Shown piece by piece: positions 25,594 through 34,032 of a DNA stretch of 40,975 nucleotides (the first letter of the stretch is position 1; every line of letters begins with the position of its first letter). The DNA lies in NCBI GenBank assembly GCA_014376805.1, contig JACMQU010000047.1, positions 1 to 40,975 of the forward strand. Direction: 5' to 3'. The notes under the pieces are model-generated. The model was not told where the DNA came from. It ran no database searches and saw only the letters and a program-made list of their open reading frames with translations. The stretch is from Bacteroidia bacterium (GTDB taxonomy: Bacteria; Bacteroidota; Bacteroidia; UKL13-3). The translations under genes and the position numbers were made by a program.

Positions 25594-27942
25594 ATGTGGA
25601 GCAAACTTGCTACTTTTTGTATCCGAAACCGTTTCTGGGTTTTGATTGCGATGGGTTTAATAACCCTCATTTTCGGTTATTATGCAACCAAGGTACAAAT
25701 GACTTACGACTTTGCCAAAATGGTTCCGGCAGATGATCCTGATTATATTGAATATGTAAAGTTTAAAGAAACATTTGGCGAAGATGGCAATATTCTGGTA
25801 ATCGGGGTGCAAAGTAAAAAGATTTTCGAACTTGATTTTTTTAATGACTGGTTTAACTTAAGTAAAGACATAGAACATATAGAGGGTGTTGAAAAAGTTG
25901 TTTCTATTGCTAAAGCCTATACCTTAATCAGAAATGATTCATTACAAAAACTTACCGTTTTACCTCTCTTAGATCACATATTTAAAACGCAGCATGAGGT
26001 TGACTCCTTCCGTAATTTTTTAAGTACAATAAAATTTTATGAAGGGTTATTATATAATCCGGAAAGCAATGTTACCTTAGTGGCAGTAACACTAAAAAAG
26101 GCTCAATTAGATAGCAAGGACCGAATTCCGTTGGTTCGCTCAATAGAAGCCAGGGCAAATGAATTTGGCAAAAAATACCAGAGCGAAATGCACTTCTCCG
26201 GCTTGCCGTATGTACGAACTATTATGAGTTCGAAGGTAGCTGATGAAATAAGAATTTTTACTGTATTATCTATCCTTATCACTTCACTTTTTATATTTCT
26301 ATTTTTTCGTTTTATAAGTGCAGTAGTGTTTTCGCTATTAGTGGTGATAATGGGAGTAATTGCTACCATGGGTTGCCTGGCCATATTTGGTTATAAGATA
26401 ACAATTTTAACAGGTATTTTACCTCCGTTAATGGTAATTATAGGTGTGCAGAATTGCATCTATCTGCTTAATGTTTACCACCAGGAATTTAGCCGGCATG
26501 GTAATAAGATGATGGCCATTATCAGGCTTATTTCAAAGAACGGCCTTGCCTTGTTCTTAACAAATGTAACAACAGCAGTAGGCTTTGTAGTTTTTAGCTT
26601 TTCAGGCAGTGCTATGTTAGATCAGTTCTCCATAGTTTCAGGTATTATCATTATGCTTATTTATATTATTTCACTGGTTTTTATACCGGTGGTTTATAGT
26701 TACTTGCCCCCTCCTAAAAAAGAGCATACCAAACATTTAAACAGTGTGCGGTTAAACAAAGTGCTGGCCTATTGTAATTACCTGGTTTATAATAGAAGAA
26801 AAACCATTTATGCAGTTACGTTACTTCTACTTTGTTTATCTGTTTACGGTTCAACACTTGTAAAAAACCTGGGTTATGTAGTTGATGATCTGCCTGAAGA
26901 TGATAAAGTATATATGGATCTTAAATTTTTTGAGAAGCATTTAAAAGGAACGCTTCCATTTGAGATAAGAATAGATACCAAAAGAAAAGACGGTGTTAAA
27001 GATTATATAACGCTTCAAAAAATAAATAAACTGGAAAAAGAGCTGCATAAATATCCAGAGTTCTCAAAGCCTATGTCGGTAGTAGATGTTTTAAAGTTTG
27101 CTAACCAAAGTATGAATGATGGAGACCAACGCCATTATATAATACCAAGTGTAGTAGACATTTCGGAGATAGTAAGTTATCTTCCCAAACAGGAGAGTAA
27201 TAATGGGTTGCTTAAATCTATGGTGGATAGTTCCTTCCGGATTGCCCGTGTAAGTGTACAAATGGCAGATATTGGATCACAGAAAATGAAGGTGCTTACG
27301 CAGTCTGTTCAATATAAAATTGACAGCATTTTTCCAAAAGATAAATATGATGTAAAAGTAACCGGTACCAGTGCTATTTTTTTAAAGGGCAATGATTACC
27401 TCATCACCAATTTAATTCAAAGTATGCTATCAGCACTGGTAATAATTTCTATCATGATGGCATTCCTTTTTTTTAGCTGGAGAATGGTTCTCATTTCATT
27501 GATCCCAAACCTTATTCCCTTAATAATGACATTTGGAATTATGGGCTTTTTTGGCATCAGGTTAAAGCCATCAACGATTATTATTTTTAGCATTGCTTAT
27601 GGTATTGTTGTTGATTTTACTATTCATTACCTGGCCAAATACCGCAACTCCCTTAAAAAGAATAATTGGGAAATGAAAATTGCTATCCCCGAAAGTTTAA
27701 CCGAAGCTGGTCCGAGCATTATTTATACAGCAGTTGTACTTTTTGCGGGCTTCATTATTTTTGCGGCATCGAGTTTTGGTGGTACGGTAGCGTTGGGTGT
27801 ACTCACCTCTTTATCATTAATATTTGGCATGTTCATGAATATGCTATTGTTGCCAAGCATGCTGCTATCGCTGGAAAACAGCATAAATGCAAAAAAAGAA
27901 ATGGAGACTTCGCTGGTAGATATTGAACCTTCGGATGACTAA
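25594..27942 (+). CDS. RND/MMPL family exporter
   Basis: A 782-residue membrane protein with the RND/MMPL plan. It has one N-terminal helix (residues 13-31), an extracytoplasmic domain beginning MTYDFAKMVPADDPDY, five helices (about 215-365), a helix at 400-420, a second extracytoplasmic domain with VDDLPEDDKVYMDLKFFEKH, and a last five-helix bundle (about 610-760) containing SIAYGIVVDFTIHYLAKY, where the Asp in the membrane is the expected proton relay. It is shorter than the tripartite AcrB-type pumps (over 1,000 residues), as for MMPL/HpnN-like lipid or hydrophobic compound exporters. No membrane fusion or outer membrane partner is adjacent. The cargo is unknown. Confidence 0.9.
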   Translation: MWSKLATFCIRNRFWVLIAMGLITLIFGYYATKVQMTYDFAKMVPADDPDYIEYVKFKETFGEDGNILVIGVQSKKIFELDFFNDWFNLSKDIEHIEGVEKVVSIAKAYTLIRNDSLQKLTVLPLLDHIFKTQHEVDSFRNFLSTIKFYEGLLYNPESNVTLVAVTLKKAQLDSKDRIPLVRSIEARANEFGKKYQSEMHFSGLPYVRTIMSSKVADEIRIFTVLSILITSLFIFLFFRFISAVVFSLLVVIMGVIATMGCLAIFGYKITILTGILPPLMVIIGVQNCIYLLNVYHQEFSRHGNKMMAIIRLISKNGLALFLTNVTTAVGFVVFSFSGSAMLDQFSIVSGIIIMLIYIISLVFIPVVYSYLPPPKKEHTKHLNSVRLNKVLAYCNYLVYNRRKTIYAVTLLLLCLSVYGSTLVKNLGYVVDDLPEDDKVYMDLKFFEKHLKGTLPFEIRIDTKRKDGVKDYITLQKINKLEKELHKYPEFSKPMSVVDVLKFANQSMNDGDQRHYIIPSVVDISEIVSYLPKQESNNGLLKSMVDSSFRIARVSVQMADIGSQKMKVLTQSVQYKIDSIFPKDKYDVKVTGTSAIFLKGNDYLITNLIQSMLSALVIISIMMAFLFFSWRMVLISLIPNLIPLIMTFGIMGFFGIRLKPSTIIIFSIAYGIVVDFTIHYLAKYRNSLKKNNWEMKIAIPESLTEAGPSIIYTAVVLFAGFIIFAASSFGGTVALGVLTSLSLIFGMFMNMLLLPSMLLSLENSINAKKEMETSLVDIEPSDD

Positions 27943-28143
27943 TTTTACATAGCCATTTATTTAGAAAAAAAGTTCGCCTTCTTTAAAGTTGTCTTGTAAC
28001 TTTGATACAGGCAGTTTTATTATGTTTAAGTTGAACATAAAATTTTGGAGCATTATTTTACCTTTCTCCTAAGTTTTATTGGGTGAAATTAATAACCTAT
28101 TTTGCTACTTCGCACTTTTTATGCCCGAGAGAACCAGCGAGAC

Positions 28144-28174
28144 ACTATTTTGTTTTAGGCAAAATAGTTTTCTT
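28144..28174 (+). terminator. Possible terminator hairpin downstream of the RND gene
   Basis: ACTATTTTG pairs perfectly with CAAAATAGT over 9 bases around an 8-base loop and is followed by TTTCTT. It is 200 bases past the RND stop and AU-rich, so it may instead belong to an unannotated small transcript. Confidence 0.4.
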
Positions 28175-28434
28175 CACAATAATTTATACAAAAAATATGA
28201 AAGTTTCCTTTCGTTAAATAAAAAAAATAGCTTCAAGTAAAGTTAATGCAGAATATTATATCAATTAGATAAGTAGTATATACGTTTCAACACATGAGAG
28301 ACAGTGCGATTGCCATTCATGGTAAGCAATAAATTAGTTCATTTTATTAATTGCCTTTAATTTATTATTTTTTGTTCGCAAAGCCCAAGTTTGGCACGCT
28401 CTTTTACCTGCTTTTATTTGTAGCTGTGAAAACC

Positions 28435-28442
28435 TATTTTTG
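28435..28442 (+). promoter_or_regulatory. Candidate -7 element of ileS
   Basis: TATTTTTG matches TAnnTTTG and lies 66 bases before the chosen ileS ATG at 28508. The nearest TTTG upstream (28417-28420) is only 14 bases away, shorter than usual. Confidence 0.4.
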
Positions 28443-28507
28443 CCACCCTTTAAATGGGTTTCAAGTTTGTTTGGTTTGAACCTACTTTGAAAGTAAAAAA
28501 TTGCAGC

Positions 28508-31500
28508 ATGACTAAATATACCGAATATAAAAAACTTGATTTCCCCGCATTTGAAGAGGAGGTTTTGAAGTTTTGGACAGAAAATAAAATCTTTGAACTA
28601 AGCATAAGCAGCCGGGAAGGTGCACCCTCCTATGTATTTTATGAAGGGCCGCCAAGTGCCAATGGATTGCCAGGCATACATCATGTAATGGCCCGTGCAG
28701 TAAAAGATATTTTTTGCCGGTACAATACGCTTAAAGGTTTTCAGGTAAAACGTAAAGCAGGCTGGGATACACATGGATTGCCGGTTGAATTACAGGTAGA
28801 AAAAACTTTAGGAATAACAAAAGAAGACATTGGAAAACCCGGAAATATAACCGTAGACGAATACAACAAAGCCTGCAGGGAAGCTGTAATGAAGTACACT
28901 GATATATGGGATAAACTTACCAACAGGATGGGCTATTGGGTTGATTTGAGTGATCCATATATTACCTATGAAAACAACTATATAGAAAGTTTGTGGAGTT
29001 TATTAAAAAAACTTTATGATAAAGGATATTTATACAAAGGATATACTATACAACCTTACTCCCCTGCGGCAGGAACAGGTTTAAGCAGTCATGAGTTGAA
29101 CCAGCCCGGAACGTATAAAGATGTAAAGGATAATACGGTAGTAGCACAGTTTCTGATAACGGGAAATCCGCAATGGCTTGAAACATTTAAGGGGCTGACT
29201 AAAAAAGATAATATTTATTTTATAGCATGGACAACTACACCTTGGACACTCCCATCTAACACAGCTTTGGCTGTTGGTTCAAAAATAACTTATGTTGTTG
29301 TAAAAACAATTAACCCATACTCTCATTTACCTGTTGTGGTAATACTAGCAAAGGATTTGTTGTTGAAATATTTTGCAACAGAAAATATGGATTTATCTTT
29401 TGAAGAATATAAGCCTGGCGATAAAAAAATTCCGTATCAGTTACTGGGCAATATATTAGGGAATGATCTTGTAGGAACACGGTATGAGCAGTTGCTAACT
29501 TATGTAATACCTGAAGATGGCGATTCTTTTAAGGTAATAGCCGGAGATTTTGTTACAACCGAAGATGGAACTGGAATAGTACATATTGCACCCAGTTTTG
29601 GGGCTGATGACTTTAGGGTAGCCAGACTAAATGGAATTGGCAGTTTAACCTTGGTTGACAAGCGGGGTAAATTTTTTCCGGAAGTACAGGATGGTGTATT
29701 TTTATATGGCGAAGAATACGTAAAAGAAGCATATTTAACGGATTCAGAAAAGGCAGTTGAACTTGAACGCCAAAAAGTTAAACTAAATGGAATAATACAC
29801 GATACTTCAAAACTGCAATACCTGAATGTTGATGAGAGAATTACTTTAAAATTACAACACGAAAATAAACTTTTTAAAAAAGAAAAATACGAACATACAT
29901 ACCCACATTGCTGGCGCACCGACAAACCCATCTTATATTATCCATTGGAGAGTTGGTTTATTAAAACAACCGCTGTAAAAGACCGTTTGGTTGAACTTAA
30001 TAAAACAATTAACTGGAAACCTGAACATACTGGAAGTGGACGGTTTGGCAACTGGCTGGAGAACCTTGTTGACTGGAATCTTTCGCGCTCGCGCTATTGG
30101 GGGACACCTTTGCCTATCTGGCGAACCGATGATGGCAGTGAAGAGAAATGTATAGGTTCGGTTGCGGAAATGCAATTAGAAATAGACAAAGCAATTTCCG
30201 CAGGATTTATGCAGCCCGGATTTGTAATAAACGACCTGCATAAACCTTTTGTTGACGATATAATTATGGTTTCTTCTACCGGAGAGCGAATGAAGAGAGA
30301 AGCAGATCTGATAGATGTTTGGTTTGACAGTGGAGCTATGCCTTATGCACAATGGCACTGGCCTTTTGAAAATGAAGAAGTTTTCAGAAAAAATTTTCCG
30401 GCAGATTTTATTGCTGAAGGGGTTGATCAGACTAGAGGTTGGTTCTTTACCCTACATGCATTATCGGTATTGTTGTTTGACAGTATAAGTTATAAAAATG
30501 TGATTGCAAACGGCCTTGTACTTGATAAGAAAGGCAACAAAATGAGTAAGCGAACAGGCAATGTGGTTGATCCATTTCAAACGATCGATCAATATGGAGC
30601 CGACGCCACACGCTGGTATATGCTCACCAATAGTGATCCGTGGGATAATCTAAAATTTGACTTAGAGGGTGTGGCTGAAAGCCAGCGTAAATTCTTTGGT
30701 ACTTTATACAATACCTATTCTTTTTTTGCGCTGTATGCTAATATAGATGGCTTTACTTATAAGGAAGAAGAGATACCCATAAACCAAAGACCTGAAATAG
30801 ATCGCTGGATTTTATCTTTACTGAATACCTTAATTAAGAAAGTAGAGAAGCAGTTAAATATGTATGATCCTACACCGGCTGCAAGAGCCATTCAAGAGTT
30901 TCTTGGCGAAAATTTAAGTAACTGGTATGTACGATTATGCCGTCGCCGTTTTTGGAAGGGTGAGTACAGCACCGACAAAATCTCTGCTTATCAGACTTTA
31001 TATACCTGTTTAAGTACTATTGCTAAACTAATGAGTCCGGTGGCACCATTTTATGCAGACATGTTATACCGGGATTTGAATAAAGTGAGTGGAAAAGAAG
31101 CATCAGTTTCGGTTCATTTAACTTTGTTTCCTGAATTTAGTGAAAGTTGGATCAATAAGGAACTGGAGGAACAAATGGGATATGCTCAAAAAATTTCTTC
31201 CCTAATATTATCGTTGCGTAAAAAAGATAATATAAAAGTGAGACAACCCTTACAGAAAGTTTTGATTCCACTAATAGATCAGCACATGAAGGCTGAAATT
31301 ATGCATGTTAAGGACCTTATTCTGGCAGAGGTAAATGTAAAAGAACTTGAGTTTATTGATGCAATAGATAAATCAATAAAGCCAAATTTTAAGACTTTAG
31401 GAAAGAAAGTTGGATCAAAAATGAAGCAGGTGGCAGAAAAAATTTCTCATTTTAACCAGCAACAGATCAGCGAAATTGAACAAAACGGTAGTATTGAATT

Positions 31501-31888
31501 GGAAGTTGACGGAGAATATTTACAACTTTTACGGGTAGACGTAGAAATTTTATCAACAGAAATTACAGGTTATAAAGTTGCAAACGATGGTAAAATTACT
31601 GTAGCGTTGGATGTTAACATTAGCGATTCTCTAAGGGATGAAGGAATAGCCCGAGAACTTATCAGCAAACTACAAAACCTTAGAAAGGAATTAAATTTTG
31701 AAGTAAAGGATAAAATAAATGTGAAAATTAGCGAAAACGGCTACATAAAAAATGCTATAAATAACTACAAAACATATATTTGCACCGAAATTTTGGCTAA
31801 TTCAATTATCATAGTACCAGAAATTACTACTGGTTTAGAGATAATAATTGATGAAGTAAGATTAAATGTTGAAATTGTAAAAGCGTAA
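28508..31888 (+). CDS. ileS: Isoleucyl-tRNA synthetase, long type with GIHH signature
   Basis: The ATG at 28508 gives the start usual in Bacteroidota (MTKYTEYKKLDFP), rather than an ATG 54 bases earlier. The 1,126-residue length is that of the long, eukaryote-like IleRS2 group. The class I signature, canonically HIGH after G-P-P-x-A-N-G, reads Gly56-Ile57-His58-His59, the altered GXHH form. KMSKR is at 678-682. The editing domain (with TTPWTLPSN near residue 240), the WFDSGAMPYAQWHWP segment and a long C-terminal anticodon/tail region are present. It charges tRNA-Ile with isoleucine and edits valine. Type 2 enzymes resist mupirocin, and the GXHH form has been linked to especially strong resistance. 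The dksA-like gene follows after 9 bases. Confidence 0.97.
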   Translation: MTKYTEYKKLDFPAFEEEVLKFWTENKIFELSISSREGAPSYVFYEGPPSANGLPGIHHVMARAVKDIFCRYNTLKGFQVKRKAGWDTHGLPVELQVEKTLGITKEDIGKPGNITVDEYNKACREAVMKYTDIWDKLTNRMGYWVDLSDPYITYENNYIESLWSLLKKLYDKGYLYKGYTIQPYSPAAGTGLSSHELNQPGTYKDVKDNTVVAQFLITGNPQWLETFKGLTKKDNIYFIAWTTTPWTLPSNTALAVGSKITYVVVKTINPYSHLPVVVILAKDLLLKYFATENMDLSFEEYKPGDKKIPYQLLGNILGNDLVGTRYEQLLTYVIPEDGDSFKVIAGDFVTTEDGTGIVHIAPSFGADDFRVARLNGIGSLTLVDKRGKFFPEVQDGVFLYGEEYVKEAYLTDSEKAVELERQKVKLNGIIHDTSKLQYLNVDERITLKLQHENKLFKKEKYEHTYPHCWRTDKPILYYPLESWFIKTTAVKDRLVELNKTINWKPEHTGSGRFGNWLENLVDWNLSRSRYWGTPLPIWRTDDGSEEKCIGSVAEMQLEIDKAISAGFMQPGFVINDLHKPFVDDIIMVSSTGERMKREADLIDVWFDSGAMPYAQWHWPFENEEVFRKNFPADFIAEGVDQTRGWFFTLHALSVLLFDSISYKNVIANGLVLDKKGNKMSKRTGNVVDPFQTIDQYGADATRWYMLTNSDPWDNLKFDLEGVAESQRKFFGTLYNTYSFFALYANIDGFTYKEEEIPINQRPEIDRWILSLLNTLIKKVEKQLNMYDPTPAARAIQEFLGENLSNWYVRLCRRRFWKGEYSTDKISAYQTLYTCLSTIAKLMSPVAPFYADMLYRDLNKVSGKEASVSVHLTLFPEFSESWINKELEEQMGYAQKISSLILSLRKKDNIKVRQPLQKVLIPLIDQHMKAEIMHVKDLILAEVNVKELEFIDAIDKSIKPNFKTLGKKVGSKMKQVAEKISHFNQQQISEIEQNGSIELEVDGEYLQLLRVDVEILSTEITGYKVANDGKITVALDVNISDSLRDEGIARELISKLQNLRKELNFEVKDKINVKISENGYIKNAINNYKTYICTEILANSIIIVPEITTGLEIIIDEVRLNVEIVKA

Positions 31889-31897
31889 CCAATTACC

Positions 31898-33121
31898 ATG
31901 GCAAAAAAAAATTCAAAAACCGTTGCAAAGAAAGCTGCTCCTAAGAAAGCTGCTTTAAAAAAAGCTGCTCCTAAAAAAGCCGTTGCAAAAAAAGCAACCA
32001 AACCTGCTCCTAAGAAAGCGGTTAAAAAAGTTGCTCCTAAAAAAGCCGCTGCGCCTGCACCTAAAAAGTTAGCAAAAAAAGCCGCTCCTAAAAAGTTGGT
32101 TAAATCAGCTCCTAAAAAGGTGGTAAAGAAAGTTGCTCCTAAAAAAGTAAACAAAGCAGCTCCTAAAAAAGTAGCAACTAAGAAAGTAACAACTAAGAAT
32201 GTAACAAAACCAGCTCCCAAAAAAGTAGTTAAGGTTGCTCCTAAAAAGGTTGTTAAAACTGCTTCCAAGAAGTTTGTAAAAACCGCTCCTAAAAAAGTAG
32301 TTAACAAAGTGGCTTTAAAGAAAATCACAAAACCTGCTGTTAAAAAAACAATAAAGCCTATTGCTAAAAAAGCCGTAAAACAAGCTTCAAAAAAAGTTGT
32401 GGCACAGCCTATTGCTAAAAAAGGTGCAAAATCTGCGGCTAAAAAAATAATGAATAAGATACCGGTTAAACCTATAGCCAAAAAAGTTAATAAAACTATA
32501 TTAAAACCAGTTAACAAGCCTGTTGCAGTAAAACCGGATTCAAAATTAACTAATAAGCCTGTTGTTAAAATTGCTCCTGATAAAATTGCAAAAACCGCGT
32601 TAAAACCGGTAGCACCGGTAACTAAAAAAGCGGTAGTGGTTGAACCTAAGAAAATTATAAATACTACTCCAAAACCGTTAGCACCTGTGGTAAGTAAAAA
32701 TCCTGTGTTTGAAGATAAAAAGGATGATCATAGTTTTGAACATGCAGATTCTAAGCGTTACAGCGATGCGGATTTGCAGGAGTTTAAAGAGTTAATTAAC
32801 AAAAAACTGGTAGTTGCCAAGGAGGAGTTAAACAACCTGTTAAACCAAATGCAAAACCCTGGTATTAATGGAGGTGCAGATACCGACAATGCTTATAATA
32901 AACTTGATGATGGAGCTTCTACTTCTGAAAAAGAATATTTAAGTCAGTTAGCAGCCCGCCAACGTAAGTTTATAGAAAACCTGGAGAATGCATTAATAAG
33001 AGTTGAAAATAAAACTTATGGTATTTGTAGAGTTACAGGTAAGTTAATTTCAAAAGAGCGTTTGCGTGCTGTGCCCCATACTACTTTAAGCATGGAAGCT
33101 AAACTGCAACAATATAAATAA
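31898..33121 (+). CDS. DksA/TraR-like protein fused to a long histone H1-like Lys/Ala/Pro repeat tail
   Basis: A 407-residue protein in two parts. Residues 1-265 are a low-complexity Lys/Ala/Pro/Val tail built from short repeats such as APKKAVKK and APKKVVK, highly basic and like histone H1 tails. After an acidic linker (residues 272-287), residues 288-407 form a DksA/TraR-type domain: a coiled-coil hairpin, then YGICRVTGKLISKERLRAVPHTT. Only Cys377 remains of the four zinc-binding cysteines; Thr380, Ser and Glu seem to stand where the others would be, so it probably binds no zinc. DksA proteins enter the RNA polymerase secondary channel and, with ppGpp, retune transcription. The basic tail suggests DNA or RNA binding. 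It is co-transcribed with ileS (9-base gap) and closed by a strong terminator. Confidence 0.88.
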   Translation: MAKKNSKTVAKKAAPKKAALKKAAPKKAVAKKATKPAPKKAVKKVAPKKAAAPAPKKLAKKAAPKKLVKSAPKKVVKKVAPKKVNKAAPKKVATKKVTTKNVTKPAPKKVVKVAPKKVVKTASKKFVKTAPKKVVNKVALKKITKPAVKKTIKPIAKKAVKQASKKVVAQPIAKKGAKSAAKKIMNKIPVKPIAKKVNKTILKPVNKPVAVKPDSKLTNKPVVKIAPDKIAKTALKPVAPVTKKAVVVEPKKIINTTPKPLAPVVSKNPVFEDKKDDHSFEHADSKRYSDADLQEFKELINKKLVVAKEELNNLLNQMQNPGINGGADTDNAYNKLDDGASTSEKEYLSQLAARQRKFIENLENALIRVENKTYGICRVTGKLISKERLRAVPHTTLSMEAKLQQYK

Positions 33122-33136
33122 TAAAAAATTAAACAA

Positions 33137-33173
33137 AAAAACTCCGGTGAAGCAATTTACCGGAGTTTTTTTT
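33137..33173 (+). terminator. Terminator of the ileS-dksA operon
   Basis: AAAAACTCCGGT pairs with ACCGGAGTTTTT (12 bases) around a 10-base loop, ending in eight T. It lies 15 bases after the stop. It separates lspA from the ileS unit, although the three genes are neighbours in many bacteria. Confidence 0.9.
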
Positions 33174-33269
33174 GTGTAAACCGTTTAACTATTTTCACTT
33201 AAGCATGTATTTTACAGCTCCTATATTGTAATTGTATTAAATTCCTCTTTTATCTGAGCCAATATTTTA

Positions 33270-33277
33270 TATTTTTG
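33270..33277 (+). promoter_or_regulatory. Candidate -7 element of lspA
   Basis: TATTTTTG matches TAnnTTTG and gives a leader of roughly 95 bases to the lspA ATG. The -33 region (about 33247-33250, T-rich) lacks TTTG. Confidence 0.35.
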
Positions 33278-33379
33278 CCACGTGCCGGATTTTTATTAAT
33301 AAGCAATTGTATCAATAATCGTTTTACTATCACTTGTTGAAAATAAATTCAATACTGCACTTAAAAATCAATTCTTTGA

Positions 33380-34012
33380 ATGAAAGCAAAAAACTATTTT
33401 TTACCTGTTGTGATTCTTGTGGTTGTTTTAGGTATCGACCAGTATTTTAAATTCTATATTAAAAATAATTTCTTTCTTGGTGAAGAAGTTTCTGTAATAG
33501 GCAATTGGTTCAAACTGCACTTTACCGAAAATTACGGAATGGCATTCGGGCTTGAGTTTGGTGGAAAAACCGGTAAAGTTTTCCTAACATTATTTCGCAT
33601 AATTTTTGTTGGAGCAATTGGTTATTATATAAAGACTTTGGTTGATAAAGACATTAAACCTGTGTATGTATGTTCATGGGTTTTAATTGTTGCCGGTGCC
33701 CTTGGAAATATAATAGACAGTGTGTTTTATGGCGTATATTTTGGATACGATTCCTGGTTTCATGGACGCGTGGTAGATATGCTGTACTTTCCTATCATTC
33801 GCACAACTTTACCAGATAGTTTTCCTTTTTGGGCCGGCGAGGAGTTTGAATTTTTCAGGCCCGTATTTAATGTAGCTGATGCCGCTATCAGCATCGGTTT
33901 TATGTTGATCCTGATTTTTCAGAAACATGCAAATGTGCCTGAAAAAGATGTGGATGACCTCCAAGTGAAATCTCCTGTTGAGGAAAGGTTTGATATTGGC
34001 GGTGGTGATTGA
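33380..34012 (+). CDS. lspA: Lipoprotein signal peptidase (signal peptidase II)
   Basis: A 210-residue membrane aspartic protease with four hydrophobic segments. The catalytic aspartates are Asp133 in GRVVDMLYFP and Asp167 in FNVADAAI. Other LspA marks are VLGIDQ near the N-terminus, the FTENYGMAFG loop and the AGALGNIIDS segment. It is longer than E. coli LspA by an insertion after DMLYFP (about 144-160, with FPFWAGEEFEFFRP), common in Bacteroidota. A polar C-terminal extension ends DIGGGD. It removes signal peptides from diacylglyceryl-modified prolipoproteins, including the two lipoproteins at 13030 and 13612. It follows ileS-dksA but has its own transcript, given the terminator between them. 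Confidence 0.96.
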   Translation: MKAKNYFLPVVILVVVLGIDQYFKFYIKNNFFLGEEVSVIGNWFKLHFTENYGMAFGLEFGGKTGKVFLTLFRIIFVGAIGYYIKTLVDKDIKPVYVCSWVLIVAGALGNIIDSVFYGVYFGYDSWFHGRVVDMLYFPIIRTTLPDSFPFWAGEEFEFFRPVFNVADAAISIGFMLILIFQKHANVPEKDVDDLQVKSPVEERFDIGGGD

Positions 34013-34032
34013 ACTGAGTAACCATAACAATT

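Larger units (their letters stand above)
27943..28507. other. 565-base non-coding gap before ileS
   Basis: The longest non-coding stretch in the window. No tRNA or convincing gene is seen; the best ATG frame on the plus strand (28294) is 12 codons. It contains an AT-rich hairpin at 28144-28168 and the presumed ileS promoter at 28435-28442. A GC-richer island around 28120-28142, just before the hairpin, stands out from its surroundings. A small RNA or a regulated leader for ileS is possible but unproven. Confidence 0.5.

Noticed and set aside
28294..28332. 12-codon ATG frame in the gap upstream of ileS as a leader peptide
   Set aside because: It has no run of isoleucine codons and no clear ribosome site or attenuator after it.
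29500..29931. 143-residue minus-strand frame inside ileS
   Set aside because: It lies wholly within a conserved synthetase gene, has no recognisable motif, and has a Ser/Cys/Phe-rich composition typical of antisense shadows.
31765..32517. 250-residue open frame on the minus strand opposite the Lys/Ala/Pro repeat region
   Set aside because: It is the mirror of the repetitive GCTCCTAAAAAA-type codons, giving an artificial FLGAAF repeat. It also overlaps the end of ileS and most of a well-supported plus-strand gene.
31898..32690. Repeated GCTCCTAAAAAA-type units considered as a CRISPR-like or satellite array
   Set aside because: The units are in frame within one gene, irregular in spacing, and explained by the protein's P-K-K repeats.
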